A stretch of DNA of 22,500 nucleotides from Cryptomeria japonica (taxonomy: Eukaryota > Streptophyta > Pinopsida > Cupressales > Cupressaceae), in the NCBI RefSeq assembly GCF_030272615.1, contig NW_026729255.1:87501-110000 (forward strand). The letters run 5' to 3'. Of the stretch, positions 8,661 to 17,978 are shown piece after piece (position 1 is the first letter of the stretch; every line of letters starts with the position of its first letter). The notes under the pieces are model-generated. The model had not been told where the DNA came from and did no database searches. It saw only the letters and a program-made list of their open reading frames with translations. The translations under genes were made by a program, and so were the position numbers.

Positions 8661-8857
8661 TTGCATTGACCGCACCAAAGGTGCACGCCTTGGTGTGCAC
8701 CCTGGAGTGCACTTTGGTGCTCACCTCGGTGCACACTTTGGTGTGCACCTCGGTGTGCACCAAAGGTGCGCACCTTGGAGCGCACCAAAGGTGTACACTT
8801 TGGAGCGCACCACATAGGGTCTTTGAGAGGTTGGCGCAGTGCGCACACCAAGGTGGG
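8661..8857. repeat. GTGCAC / TTGGTG-rich transition stretch
   Basis: Short irregular runs of GGTGTGCACC, GGTGCACACTTTGG and GGAGCGCACCAAAGGTG appear here, followed by a fragment of the promoter repeat (AGGGTCTTTGAGAGGTTGGC) near 8815-8838. It links the 157-bp repeats to the G-rich region. No gene is seen. Confidence 0.7.
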
Positions 8858-10560
8858 TGTTGAGGTGCGTGCCGAGGTGGGTGGGTGCTAGGGTGCGCTC
8901 CATGGTGGGTGCCAGGGTGGGTGCGTGCTAGGGTGGATTCCAAAGAGGGTCATAGGGTGGGTGCCAAGGTGGGTTGGTGATATAGTGGGTTCAAAGGTGG
9001 GTACTAGGGTGGGTTCCAAGGTGGGTCACAAGTTGGGTGCCAGGATGCGTGGGTGTTAGGTTGGGTGCCAAGGTGGGCTCCTGCGTGGGTGGGTGCTAGG
9101 GTGGGTTTCAAGGTGGACGCGAGGGCGGGTGCCAAGGTGGGTAACAAGTTGGGTGTTAGGATGGGTGAGTGCTAGAGTGGGTGCCAAGGTGGGTGGGTGC
9201 TAAGGTGGATGCCAAGGTGGTTCACAGGGTGGGTGGGTTCTAGGGTGAGTTCCAAGGTGGGTCACAGGTTCAGTGCTAGGGTGGGTGTCAAGGCGGGTGT
9301 CGAGGTGCCTGGGTGCTAGGGTGTGGATGCCAATGTGGGTCATAGGGTGGGTACTAGGGTGGGCTGCAATGTGGGTGCCAAGGTGGGTAACATGCTCGGT
9401 GGGTTCTAAATTGGGTGCCAGGGTGGGTGTGCACCCACCTTGCCCGAGGTGGGTGCCAAGGTGCCAGTGTGGGTGGGTGCTAAGGTGGATGCCAAGGTGG
9501 GTGAGAAGGTGGGTGATAGGTTGAGTGGTAGGATGGGTGGGTGCCAAGATGGGTCACAGGGTGGGTGCAAGGGTGGGTAGGTGCTAGGGTTGGTGTCAGG
9601 GTGGGTGGGTGCTAGGTTGGGTTCCAAGGTGGGTGCGAGGGTGAGTGTCAAGGTGGGTCACAGGTTAGGTGCTAGGATGGGTGAGTGCTAGGGTGCAAAG
9701 GTGCCAGGGTGGGTGCTAGGATGGGTCGATGCTAGGGTGAGTGGCAAGGTGGGTCCACAAGTGTCAAGGTGGGTGCCGAGGTGGGTGCCAAGTCGGCGAC
9801 TGCTATGGTGGATGCCAAGGTGGGTCACGGGGTGGGTGCCAAGTTGCTAGGTTGGGTTCCAAGGTGGGTGCCAACGTGGGTGCTAGGGTGCGTGGGTTAA
9901 AGGGTGTGTCACAACGTGGGTGCCAGGATGGGTGCGCACCCACACTGGCCAAGACGGGTGCGGGTGCAAGGTTGGGTTCCAAGCCCGGTCACAGGCTGGG
10001 TGCTAGGATGGGTGGGTGCCAAGGTGGGCACCAGGGTGGGTGCACCCACCCTGGCCAAGGTGGGTCACGGGGTGGGTCCTAGGGTGGGTAACGGGGTGGG
10101 TACTAAGGTGCGTGCCAAGGTGGGTCATAGGGTGGGTGCCAAGGTGGGCACCAGGGTGGGTGTGCACCAACCCTAGCCAGGGTAGGTCACGGGGTGGTTG
10201 TCGGGGTGGGCGTCAAGGAGCCAAGGTGGGTGGCAAGTAGCCAAGTTGCGTGCCAAGGTGGGTGTCGGGGTGGGTGCCAAGGATCCAAGGTGGGTGCCAA
10301 GGAACCAAGGTGGGTGTCTGGGTGGGTGCCGAGGTGGGAGCCAGGGTGGGTCCCAAGGTGAGTGCAAAGGTGGGTGCCAGGGTCAAGGTGAGTGCCAATG
10401 TGGGTTCCAAGGTGCCAGGGTCAGGGTGAGTGCCAATGTGGGTTCAAAGGTGCTAAGTTGGGTGCGAGGTTGGGTGCGAGGGTGGGTGGGTGCCAAGGTG
10501 TGCTAGGTGGAAGCCCGGGTGGGTCGGCATCCCATGGGTGTCGAGTTGGGTGCCTGATGG
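8858..10560. repeat. G-rich simple repeat region (GGTGGGTGCCAAGGTGGGT type)
   Basis: About 1.7 kb of imperfect short repeats of the form GGTGGGTGCCAA, GGTGGGTGCTAG and GGTGGGTCACAG fill this region. The + strand is strongly G-rich and C-poor, with many closely spaced GGG runs. GGGTGCACCCACC-type palindromes interrupt it near 9426-9445, 9930-9950 and 10036-10055. The part from 10043 on is repeated at 17979. It is not telomeric: neither TTTAGGG nor TTAGGG occurs as a regular array. Such sequence can form G-quadruplexes and R-loops, which is an inference from composition only. Confidence 0.88.
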
Positions 10561-10905
10561 GTGCTTCTTGTCAAGTTTTAGTCGTCGGGACTCATTTCGA
10601 GCCTTAGAGGTCGTTTCTTGTCCGGTTGCCCTGTCTTCGACCTGGGAACCCAATTTTGGTCCTCGGGTCCCATTTTTTTTTGTCTCGCATCCCACTTTTG
10701 GCCTGTGGCCTTTTCGGGGTCGATTCTCGTTTTGGGCATCAGAGCATGTTTCTTCTCCTAAAACCCAATATTTGTTTATTAAGTCTCGGAACACATTTTT
10801 GTTCTCGTGGACCCATCATGGGTCTTGGAACGCATTTGTGGTCCTTGGGTCCCATTTTGCATCCCGAAACTTGTGTTTTGGTGCTTGATCCCTATTTTGG
10901 GTGCC
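10561..10905. repeat. AT-richer stretch of very old degenerate repeats upstream of 5S gene A
   Basis: Phrases such as GGGTCCCATTTT, GGAACCCAATTTTGGTCCT, GGAACGCATTTGTGGTCC and ATCCCTATTTTGGGTG recur at roughly 20-25 bp, so this looks like a decayed minisatellite. It has longer T runs than its surroundings. The corresponding stretch in copy B is 18497-18841. No reading frame here resembles a known protein. Confidence 0.6.
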
Positions 10906-11296
10906 CACCTTGCACCAAGTGCGCACCCGGGGCAAACCGAGCGCCTTGGTGCACCGGGGCAAGATCGAGCGTGCACCCGAGGCGCCCCGAACATGCACCA
11001 AGGTGCACTCGGCCCACATGTGAGCGCAGGTCGTTGCGCCCGAGGTGGTGTGTGGGCACCGCGTTGCAGACGGGACACTGCACGCACACGACGCCCCCTC
11101 CAGGTGCACGCACGTAGGCCGGGCCGGGTGCACACCCGACGCCCTAGCAAGGTGCGCGCACCCGGGCAGGGCTCACACTTGGCGAACGGGGCGCACTTCG
11201 CGAGGGAGGGTGTGCACCTCGACGGGGGTGGGTGGCCGGGGTGGATTCGCACGTGGGTCGCGGTTTGCTAAGTACACACTGCGACAAGCTCATAAC
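10906..11296 (+). other. GC-rich upstream flank of 5S gene A
   Basis: The stretch contains GTGCGCACCCGGGGC and GGTGCACTCGGCCC phrases of the same family as the repeats downstream. Just before the 5S gene are the sequences plant 5S promoters use: C at -1, and TAAGTA starting near -28, a weak version of the usual TATATA-like box. A GC pair lies at -9/-8, whereas it is usually near -12. I see no other gene. Confidence 0.6.
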
Positions 11297-11414
11297 GGGT
11301 GCGATCATACCAGCATTAGTGCACCGGATCCCATCAGAACTCCGCAGTTAAGCGCGCTTGGGCCGGAGTAGTACTGGGATGGGTGACCTCCCGGGAAGTC
11401 CCGGTGTTGCACCC
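11297..11414 (+). rRNA. 5S ribosomal RNA, copy A
   Basis: A complete plant-type 5S rRNA gene of 118 nt; the mature RNA may keep one or two following U residues, since plant 5S is usually 119-121 nt. The ends GGGTGC and GCACCC pair as helix I. The internal promoter is complete: A box AGTTAAGCGCGCTTGGGC (nt 50-67), intermediate element around nt 67-72, and C box GATGGGTGACCTCC (nt 82-95). Conserved GGATCCCATCAGAACTCC is present. Transcription by RNA polymerase III would give the 5S component of the large ribosomal subunit. Nucleotides 18-19 are CA, where the related plant form I recall has CG. This would put an A-C mismatch at the 19:59 pair in helix II. The gene is probably transcribable, but it may be a variant copy. 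Confidence 0.97.
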
Positions 11415-11420
11415 TTTTTT
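11415..11420 (+). terminator. Pol III terminator of 5S copy A (T6)
   Basis: A run of six T follows the gene directly. A second run of five T at 11423-11427 could act as a backup stop. Confidence 0.9.
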
Positions 11421-11838
11421 AGTTTTTCGCCGGGCGTCGCAATGCTATTTGAATAAACCTTTTGCCCGTTTGCGTTCTCGTCGGGGCCGGGCCGGGCCGG
11501 GGTGCGCTGCCCGCACTACCGCGCGCGCGGGGGCGACACCGAGCGCGCACCCGAGGCGCCCCGAGCACACAGGCCACGGTGCAACCCGGGCGTTGTGCGC
11601 GCACCCCGGTGCGCCCGAGGTGCTGCGCGCGCACCCAGGTGAAATCGGTGTGCACCTCGGCCAGTGCGCGCTCGGTCGAGTCGCGCACGTTGGCCAAGGT
11701 GCACGGTGATGTTTCTTACTCTAAGGTTCCGCACCAGACGCCCGGGACAGGTGAGCGAAGCTGGGCGGGGCCGGGTGCGCGGCCGGGGCAGGTGCACGCA
11801 GCTGGAGAGAGCTTTGGAGCACACTTCGGAGCGCACCA
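11421..11838. other. GC- and CpG-rich downstream flank of 5S gene A
   Basis: The stretch contains GGGGCCGGGCCGGGCCGGGG near 11484-11503, then GCGCGCACC phrases. It ends with GGAGCACACTTCGGAGCGCACC, the first example of a phrase that dominates the next 6 kb. Frames are open on both strands because stops are rare in such GC-rich sequence. No gene is supported. It is repeated at 19357-19774. Confidence 0.6.
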
Positions 11839-11953
11839 ATGATGCGCTCCATTCAAAAGTTTCCTGAAAAGGCAAAAAAAGTTGAGATTATAGAATTTCC
11901 CACTTGAGAGATTGTAAAAAAAAAAAATTTAAAATGAAGGAAACGCGGGTGCC
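11839..11953 (+). repeat. AT-rich module, first and most diverged copy
   Basis: The module starts GATGCGCTCC and continues AAAAGGCAAAAAAAG, an ATTTTAAAATTTCC-like core (here diverged) and AAACGCGGGTGCC. Related modules begin at 12581 (truncated), 13621, 14116, 14586, 15220, 15986, 16481, 16950, 17306 and 17820. In copy B they begin at 19775, 20517 (truncated), 21483, 21978 and 22448 (cut by the window end). The usual form is about 120 bp: CTTTGATGCGCTGCCTTCAC, TTTCCAGAAAAGGCAAAA, GATTTTAAAATTTCCG, GAAAGATAGTGAAAA and GTGCCATCTTGAGCCC. It is the only regularly AT-rich sequence in this part of the window. Confidence 0.85.
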
Positions 11954-12580
11954 AAGGTGTGCGCAGCCCAGCCAAGGTGTGCGCACCAAGGCGCCCACCC
12001 TGGCGAAGGTGCACGCAAGGTGCGCACCCGAGGCAAACCGGACAATTAACCCAACTTTCGACTTCGCGCGCACCTTGGAGCGCACTTCGGAGCGCTCCTT
12101 GGTGCGCACCAATCTTGGGCACCTCGGAGTGCACCATGGCGCCCACCAAGGTGCGCACCCGGGGCAAACCGAGCTCCGACTTCGTGCGCACCTTGGAGCG
12201 CACGAAAGGTGCGCACCATGGCGCCCACCAAGGTGCGCAGCCCAGCCAAGGCGTGCGCATCAAGGTGCGCACCCTGGCGAAGGTGCGCACCCGGGGCAAA
12301 CCGAGCTCCGACTTCGTGCGCACCTTGGAGCGCACAAAAGGTGCGCAACCCAGCCAAGGTGTGCGCACCCCGGTCAAACCGAGCTCCGAATCGTGCGCAC
12401 CAGAGGTGCACGCCATCGTGCGCACCTTGGAGCACACTTCGGAGCCCTCCTTGGTGCGCGCCGATGTTGCGCACCTCGGAGCGCACCCGGGGAAAACAAT
12501 GCAATTAACCCGACTTTCGACTTCGTGGGCACCTCGGAGCGCTCTCGGGTTCGCACCTCGGAGCACACCGAGGTGCGCAC
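11954..12580. repeat. GGTGCGCACC-type repeats, diverged
   Basis: Imperfect repeats of about 130 bp contain AAACCGAGCTCCGACTTCG, GTGCGCACCTTGGAGCGCAC and GCGCACCCGGGGC. Two consecutive GAGCTCCGAC phrases lie at 12171 and 12303 (132 bp). They are less regular than the 128-bp monomers that follow. The same sequence recurs at 19890-20516. Confidence 0.8.
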
Positions 12581-13620
12581 CTTTGATGCGCTGCCTTCAC
12601 CAATTTCCAGAAAAGGCAAGAAAACATTGAGAAGGTGTGCGCACCGAGGTGCCCACCCTGGCGAAGGTGCACGCGAGGTGCGCACCCGGGGCAAACCGGG
12701 CTCCGACTTCGTGCACGCCGCACCTTGGAGCACACTTCGGAGCGCTCCTTGGTGCGCACCAGGGCGCGCAACCCAGCCGAGGTGCCCACCCCGGCGAAGG
12801 TGCACGCGAGGTGCGCACCCGGGGCAAACCGGGCTCCGACTTCGTGCACGCCATGGTGCCCACCGCGGCGAAGGTGCACGCGAGGTGCGCACCCGGGGCA
12901 AACCGGGCTCCGACTTCGTGCACGCCGCACCTTGGAGCACACTTCGGAGCGCTCCTTGGTGCGCACCATGGTGCCCACCAGGGCGCGCAACCCCGCCGAA
13001 GGTGCACGCGAGGTGCGCACCCGGGGCAAACCGGGCTCCGACTTCGTGCACGCCGCACCTTGGAGCACACTTCGGAGCGCTCCTTGGTGCGCACCATGGT
13101 GCCCACCAGGGCGCGCAACCCCGCCGAAGGTGCACGCGAGGTGCGCACCCGGGGCAAACCGGGCTCCGACTTCGTGCACGCCATGGTGCGCACCGCGGCG
13201 AAGGTGCGCACCCGGGGCAAACCGGGCTCCGACTTCGTGCACGCCGCACCTTGGAGCACACTTCGGAGCGCTCCTTGGTGCGCACCAGGGCGCGCAACCC
13301 AGCCGAGGTGCCCACCCCGGCGAAGGTGCACGCGAGGTGCGTACCCGGGGCAAACCGGGCTCCGACTTCGTGCACGCCGCACCTTGGAGCACACTTCGGA
13401 GCGCTCCTTGGTGCGCACCATGGTGCCCACCAGGCCGCGCAACCCAGCCAAGGTGTGCGCACCAAGGTGCACGCGAGGTGCGCACCCGGGGCAAACCGGG
13501 GTCCGACTTCGTGCACGCCGCACCTTGGAGCACACATCGGGGCGCTCCCGGGTTCGCACCGGCGTTGCGCACCGTGGTGGGCACCTCGGAGCACACCAAG
13601 GTGGGCAGCGAGGTGCGCAC
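12581..13620. repeat. 128-bp tandem monomers led by a truncated AT-rich module
   Basis: A truncated AT-rich module (12581-12635) is followed by head-to-tail monomers containing GGTGCACGCGAGGTGCGCAC, CAAACCGGGCTCCGACTTCG, GCACCTTGGAGCACACTTCG and GAGCGCTCCTTGGTGCGC. Two successive GGTGCACGCG phrases lie at 13001 and 13129, giving 128 bp. Some monomers are shortened to about 60-65 bp. Copy B (20517-21482) lacks 63 bp near 13180-13240 and 11 bp near 13328. Confidence 0.88.
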
Positions 13621-15985
13621 CTTTGATGCGATGCCTTCACTAATTTCCATAAAAGGCAAAAAAAAAACGAGATTTTAAAATTTCCGTTTTGAAAGATAGT
13701 GAGAAAAAGGGAATGCTGGTGCCATCTTGAGCCCGCCCTGGTGCGCAGCCCAGCCAAGGTGTGCGCACCAAGGTGCCCACCCTGGCGAAGGTGCGCGCCC
13801 GGGCAATTAATCCAACTTCCAACTTCGCGCGCGCCAGGGTGGGAGCGCACCCAACAACCGGGCCTGGGAAGAGCCAATGCGAGAAACCCCACCAAACGCT
13901 CTGACAAAAAAAGAGGGGGCGCTCCAGTAACCCCGCTTCGGAGCGCACCCTGGGCAAACCCAGCCAAGGTGCCCACCCCGGCCAAGGTGCAGGCGAGGTG
14001 CGCACCCGGGGCAAACCGGGCTCCGACAACGTGCACGCCGCACCTTGGAGCACACTTCGTAGCGCTCCCGGGTGCGCACCTCAGAGCACACCAAGGTGGG
14101 CAGCGAGGTGCGCACCTTTGATGCGCTGCCTTCACTAATTTCCAGAAAAGGCAAAAAAAAAAGGAGATTTTAAAATTTCCGTTTTGAAAGATAGTGAAAA
14201 AAACGGAACGCGCGTGCCATCTTGAGCCCGCCCTGGTGCGCAGCCCAGGTAAGGTGCCCACCCTGGCAAAGGTGCGCACCCGGGCAATTAACCCTACTTC
14301 CGACTTCGTGCGCGCCAGGGTGGCAACCGGGCCTCGGAAGAGCCAATGCGAGAAACCCCACCAAACGCTCCGACAAAAAAAGAGGCGGCGCTCCAATAAC
14401 CCCGCTTCGGAGCGCAGCCGGGGCAAACCCAGCCAAGGTGCCCACCCCGACGAAGGTGCACGCGAGGTGCGCACCCGGGGCAAACCGGGCTCCGACAACG
14501 TGCACGCAGCACCTTGGAGCACACTTCGAAGCACTCCCGGGTGCCCACCGGCGTTGCGCACCGTGGTGGGCAGCGAGGTGCGCACCTTTGATGCGCTGCC
14601 TTCACTAATTTCCAGAAAAAGGCAAAAAAAAATGAGATTTTAAAATTTCCGTTTTGAAAGATAGTGAAAAAAAAGGAACGCGGGTGCCATCTTGAGCCCG
14701 CCCTGGTGCGCAGCCCAGGCAAGGCATGCGCACCAAGGTGCCCACCCGAGGTGCACACCCGGGGCAAACCGGGCTCCGACTTCGTGCAGGCCGCACCTTG
14801 GAGCACACTTCGGAGCGCTCCTTGGTGCGCACCATGGTGCCCACCAGGGCGCGCAACCCAGCCAAGGTCTGCACACCAAGGTGCCCACCCCGGCGAAGGT
14901 GCACGCGAGGTGCGCACCCGGGGCAAACCGGGCTCCGACTTCGTGCACGCCATGGTGCCCACCGCGGCGAAGGTGCACGCGAGGTGCGCACCCGGGGCAA
15001 ACCGGGCTCCGACTTCGTGCACGCCGCACCTTGGAGCACACTTCGGAGCGCTCCTTGGTGCGCACCATGGTGCCCACCAGGGCGCGCAACCCAGCCAAGG
15101 TGTGCGCACCAAGGTGCACGCGAGGTGCGCACCCGGGGCAAACCGGGGTCCGACTTCGTGCACGCCGCACCTTGGAGCACACATCGGAGCGCTCCCAGGT
15201 TCGCACCAGCGTTGCGCACCTTTGATGCGCTGCCTTCACTAATTTCAAGAAAAGGCAAAAAAAAACGAGATTTTAAAATTTCCGTTCTGAAAGATAGTGA
15301 AAAAAACGGAACGCGGGTGCCATCTTGAGCCCTTCCTGGTGCGCAGCCCAGGCAAGTTGTGCGCACCAAGGTGCCCACCCTGGCGGAGGTGCGCGCCCGG
15401 GGCAATCCGGGCTCCGACTTCGTGCACTGCATGGTGCCCACCAAGGCGCGCAACCCAGCCAAGGTGCCCACCGCAGCGAAGGTGCACGCGAGGTGCGCAC
15501 CCGAGGTGCACACCCGGGGCAAACCGGGCTCCGACTTCGTGCACGCCGCACCTTGGAGCACACTTCAGAGCGCTCCTTGGTGCGCACCAGGGCGCGCAAC
15601 CCAGCCGAGGTGCCCACCCCGGCGAAGGTGCACGCGAGGTGCGCACCCGGGGCAAACCGGGCTCCGACTTCGTGCACGCCATGGTGCCCACCGCGGCGAA
15701 GGTGCGCACCCGGGGCAAACCGGGCTCCGACTTCGTGCACGCCGCACCTTGGAGCACACTTCGGAGCGCTCCTTGGTGCGCACCATGGTGCCCACCAGGC
15801 CGCGCAACCCAGCCAAGGTGTGCGCACCAAGGTGCACGCGAGGTGCGCACCCGGGGCAAACCGGGGTCCGACTTCGTGCACGCCGCACCTTGGAGCACAC
15901 ATCGGGGCGCTCCCGGGTTCGCACCGGCGTTGCGCACCGTGGTGGGCACCTCGGAGCACACCAAGGTGGGCAGCGAGGTGCGCAC
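13621..15985. repeat. 2365-bp tandem block, copy 1
   Basis: The block opens with an AT-rich module at 13621, has further modules at 14116, 14586 and 15220, and contains 128-bp-type monomers between 14755 and 15980. The next block begins immediately at 15986, and a third, incomplete copy starts at 21483. Module spacings are 495, 470, 634 and 766 bp. Homology with the second block also extends a few hundred bases upstream (about 13300-13620 against 15665-15985). Confidence 0.88.
13919..13946 (-). terminator. Hairpin followed by a T7 run on the minus strand (six copies)
   Basis: GCGCTCC (13919-13925) and GGAGCGC (13940-13946) pair around a 14-nt loop. On the minus strand the hairpin is followed, after a short C/T-rich gap, by seven T (A7 at 13906-13912 on +). 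Copies lie at 14388-14415, 16284-16311, 16752-16779, 21781-21808 and 22250-22277. The layout resembles a terminator or RNA 3' end signal, but no minus-strand transcription unit is known here, so the label is tentative. Confidence 0.35.
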
Positions 15986-17822
15986 CTTTGATGCGATGCC
16001 TTCACTAATTTCCATAAAAGGCAAAAAAAAAACGAGATTTTAAAATTTCCGTTTTGAAAGATAGTGAGAAAAAGGGAATGCTGGTGCCATCTTGAGCCCG
16101 CCCTGGTGCGCAGCCCAGCCAAGGTTTGCGCACCAAGGTGCCCACCCTGGCGAAGGTGCGCGCCCGGGCAATTAACCCAACTTCCAACTTCGCGCGCGCC
16201 AGGGTGGGAGCGCACCCAACAACCGGGCCTGGGAAGAGCCAATGCGAGAAACCCCACCAAACTCTCTGACAAAAAAAGAGGGGGCGCTCCAGTAACCCCG
16301 CTTCGGAGCGCACCCTGGGCAAACCCAGCCAAGGTGCCCACCCCGGCCAAGGTGCAGGCGAGGTGCGCACCCGGGGCAAACCGGGCTCCGACAACGTGCA
16401 CGCCGCACCTTGGAGCACACTTCGTAGCGCTCCCGGGTGCGCACCTCAGAGCACACCAAGGTGGGCAGCGAGGTGCGCACCTTTGATGCGCTGCCTTCAC
16501 TAATTTCCAGAAAAGGCAAAAAAAAAAGGAGATTTTAAAATTTCCGTTTTGAAAGATAGTGAAAAAAACGGAACGCGCGTGCCATCTTGAGCCCGCCCTG
16601 GTGCGCAGCCCAGGTAAGGTGCCACCCTGGCAAAGGTGCGCACCCGGGCAATTAACCCTACTTCCGACTTCGTGCGCGCCAGGGTGGCAACCGGGCCTCG
16701 GAAGAGCCAATGCGAGAAACCCCACCAAACGCTCCGACAAAAAAAGAGGCGGCGCTCCAATAACCCCGCTTCGGAGCGCAGCCGGGGCAAACCAAGCCAA
16801 GGTGCCCACCCCGACGAAGGTGCACGCGAGGTGCGCACCCGGGGCAAACCGGGCTCCGACAACGTGCACGCAGCACCTTGGAGCACACTTCGAAGCACTC
16901 CCGGGTGCCCACCGGCGTTGCGCACCGTGGTGGGCAGCGAGGTGCGCACCTTTGATGCGCTGCCTTCACTAATTTCCAGAAAAAGGCAAAAAAAAATGAG
17001 ATTTTAAAATTTCCGTTTTGAAAGATAGTGAAAAAAAAGGAACGCGGGTGCCATCTTGAGCCCGCCCTGGTGCGCAGCCCAGGCAAGGCATGCGCACCAA
17101 GGTGCCCACCCGAGGTGCACACCCGGGGCAAACCGGGCTCCGACTTCGTGCAGGCCGCACCTTGGAGCACACTTCGGAGCGCTCCTTGGTGCGCACCATG
17201 GTGCCCACCAGGGCGCACCCGAGGCAAACCGGGCTCCGACTTCGTGCACGCCGCACCTTGGAGCACACATCGGAGCGCTCCCAGGTTCGCACCAGCGTTG
17301 CGCACCTTTGATGCGCTGCCTTCACTAATTTCCAGAAAAGGCAAAAAAAAACGATATTTTAAAATTTCCGTTCTGAAAGATAGTGAAAAAAACGGAACGC
17401 GGGTGCCATCTTGAGCCCTTCCTGATGCGCAGCCCAGGCAAGTTGTGCGCACCAAGGTGCCCACCCTGGCGGAGGTGCGCGCCCGGGGCAAACCGGGCTC
17501 CGACTTCGTGCACTGCATGGTGCCCACCAAGGCGCGCAACCCAGCCAAGGTGCCCACCGCAGCGAAGGTGCACGCGAGGTGCGCACCCGAGGTGCACACC
17601 CGGGGCAAACCGGGCTCCGACTTCGTGCACGCCGCACCTTGGAGCACACTTCAGAGCGCTCCTTGGTACGCACCAGGGCGCGCAACCCAGCCAAGGTGCT
17701 CACCCCGGCGAAGGTGCACGCGAGGTGCGCACCCGGGGCAAACCGGGCTCGGACTTCGTGCACGCCGCACCTTGGAGCACACATCGGAGCGCTCCCGGGT
17801 TCGCACCAGCATTGCGCACCTT
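15986..17822. repeat. 2365-bp tandem block, copy 2 (shortened)
   Basis: AT-rich modules at 15986, 16481, 16950 and 17306 match 13621, 14116, 14586 and 15220 of the first block. Relative to that block it lacks one base near 16622 (GTGCCACCC against GTGCCCACCC) and 278 bp near 17215, where GGGCGCGCAACCC jumps to GGGCGCACCCGAGGC. It also lacks monomers before 17820, so the last module arrives early. Confidence 0.85.
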
Positions 17823-17978
17823 TGATGCGCTGCCTTCACTAATTTCCAGAAAAGGCAAAAAAAAGAAAAAAATGAGATTTTAAAATTTCCGTTTTGAAAG
17901 ATAGTGAAAAAAACGGAACGCGGGTGCCATCTTGAGCCCGCCCTGGTGTGCAGCCCAGGCAAGTTGTGCGCACCAAGG
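17820..17978. repeat. Last AT-rich module of copy A and repeat junction
   Basis: A complete AT-rich module (with an A-rich tract of 17 nt containing one G near 17858-17874) leads into GTGCGCACCAAGGCACCCACCCTGG. At that point the sequence switches to the G-rich repeats that begin copy B. Elsewhere the same phrase continues with GCGAAGGTGCGC. Confidence 0.85.

Larger units (their letters stand above)
10043..17978 (+). repeat. Higher-order tandem repeat of 7936 bp, copy A (complete)
   Basis: Sequence from 10043 is repeated from 17979 with a constant offset of 7936 bp up to at least 12640/20576. The unit holds G-rich repeats, a short AT-richer stretch, 5S gene A, GC-rich sequence, and then the GGTGCGCACC-type repeats with AT-rich modules. 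From 10043 to about 12640 I found only five differences from copy B (11100, 11314, 11315, 11366, 11436). The two copies later differ by deletions of 63 and 11 bp in copy B, giving an offset of 7862. Confidence 0.93.

Noticed and set aside
8858-10560. Telomeric or subtelomeric repeat
   Set aside because: GGTGGGTGC and GCTAGGGTGGG phrases are G-rich, but the plant telomere unit TTTAGGG is not repeated anywhere in the block.
14177-14208. Hairpin TTCCGTTTT/AAAACGGAA in the AT-rich module as a conserved terminator
   Set aside because: The pairing is perfect in only some modules; others carry AAAAGGGAA, AAAAAGGAA or TTCCGTTCT, so it is not maintained as a structure.
11904-14585. Long open reading frames (up to 579-668 codons on both strands, also 20441-22447) rich in Ala, Arg, Pro, His and Cys
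   Set aside because: They overlap in several phases and on both strands, run through tandem repeats whose length is not a multiple of three, and show no recognisable domain. GC-rich repeats without stop codons explain them.
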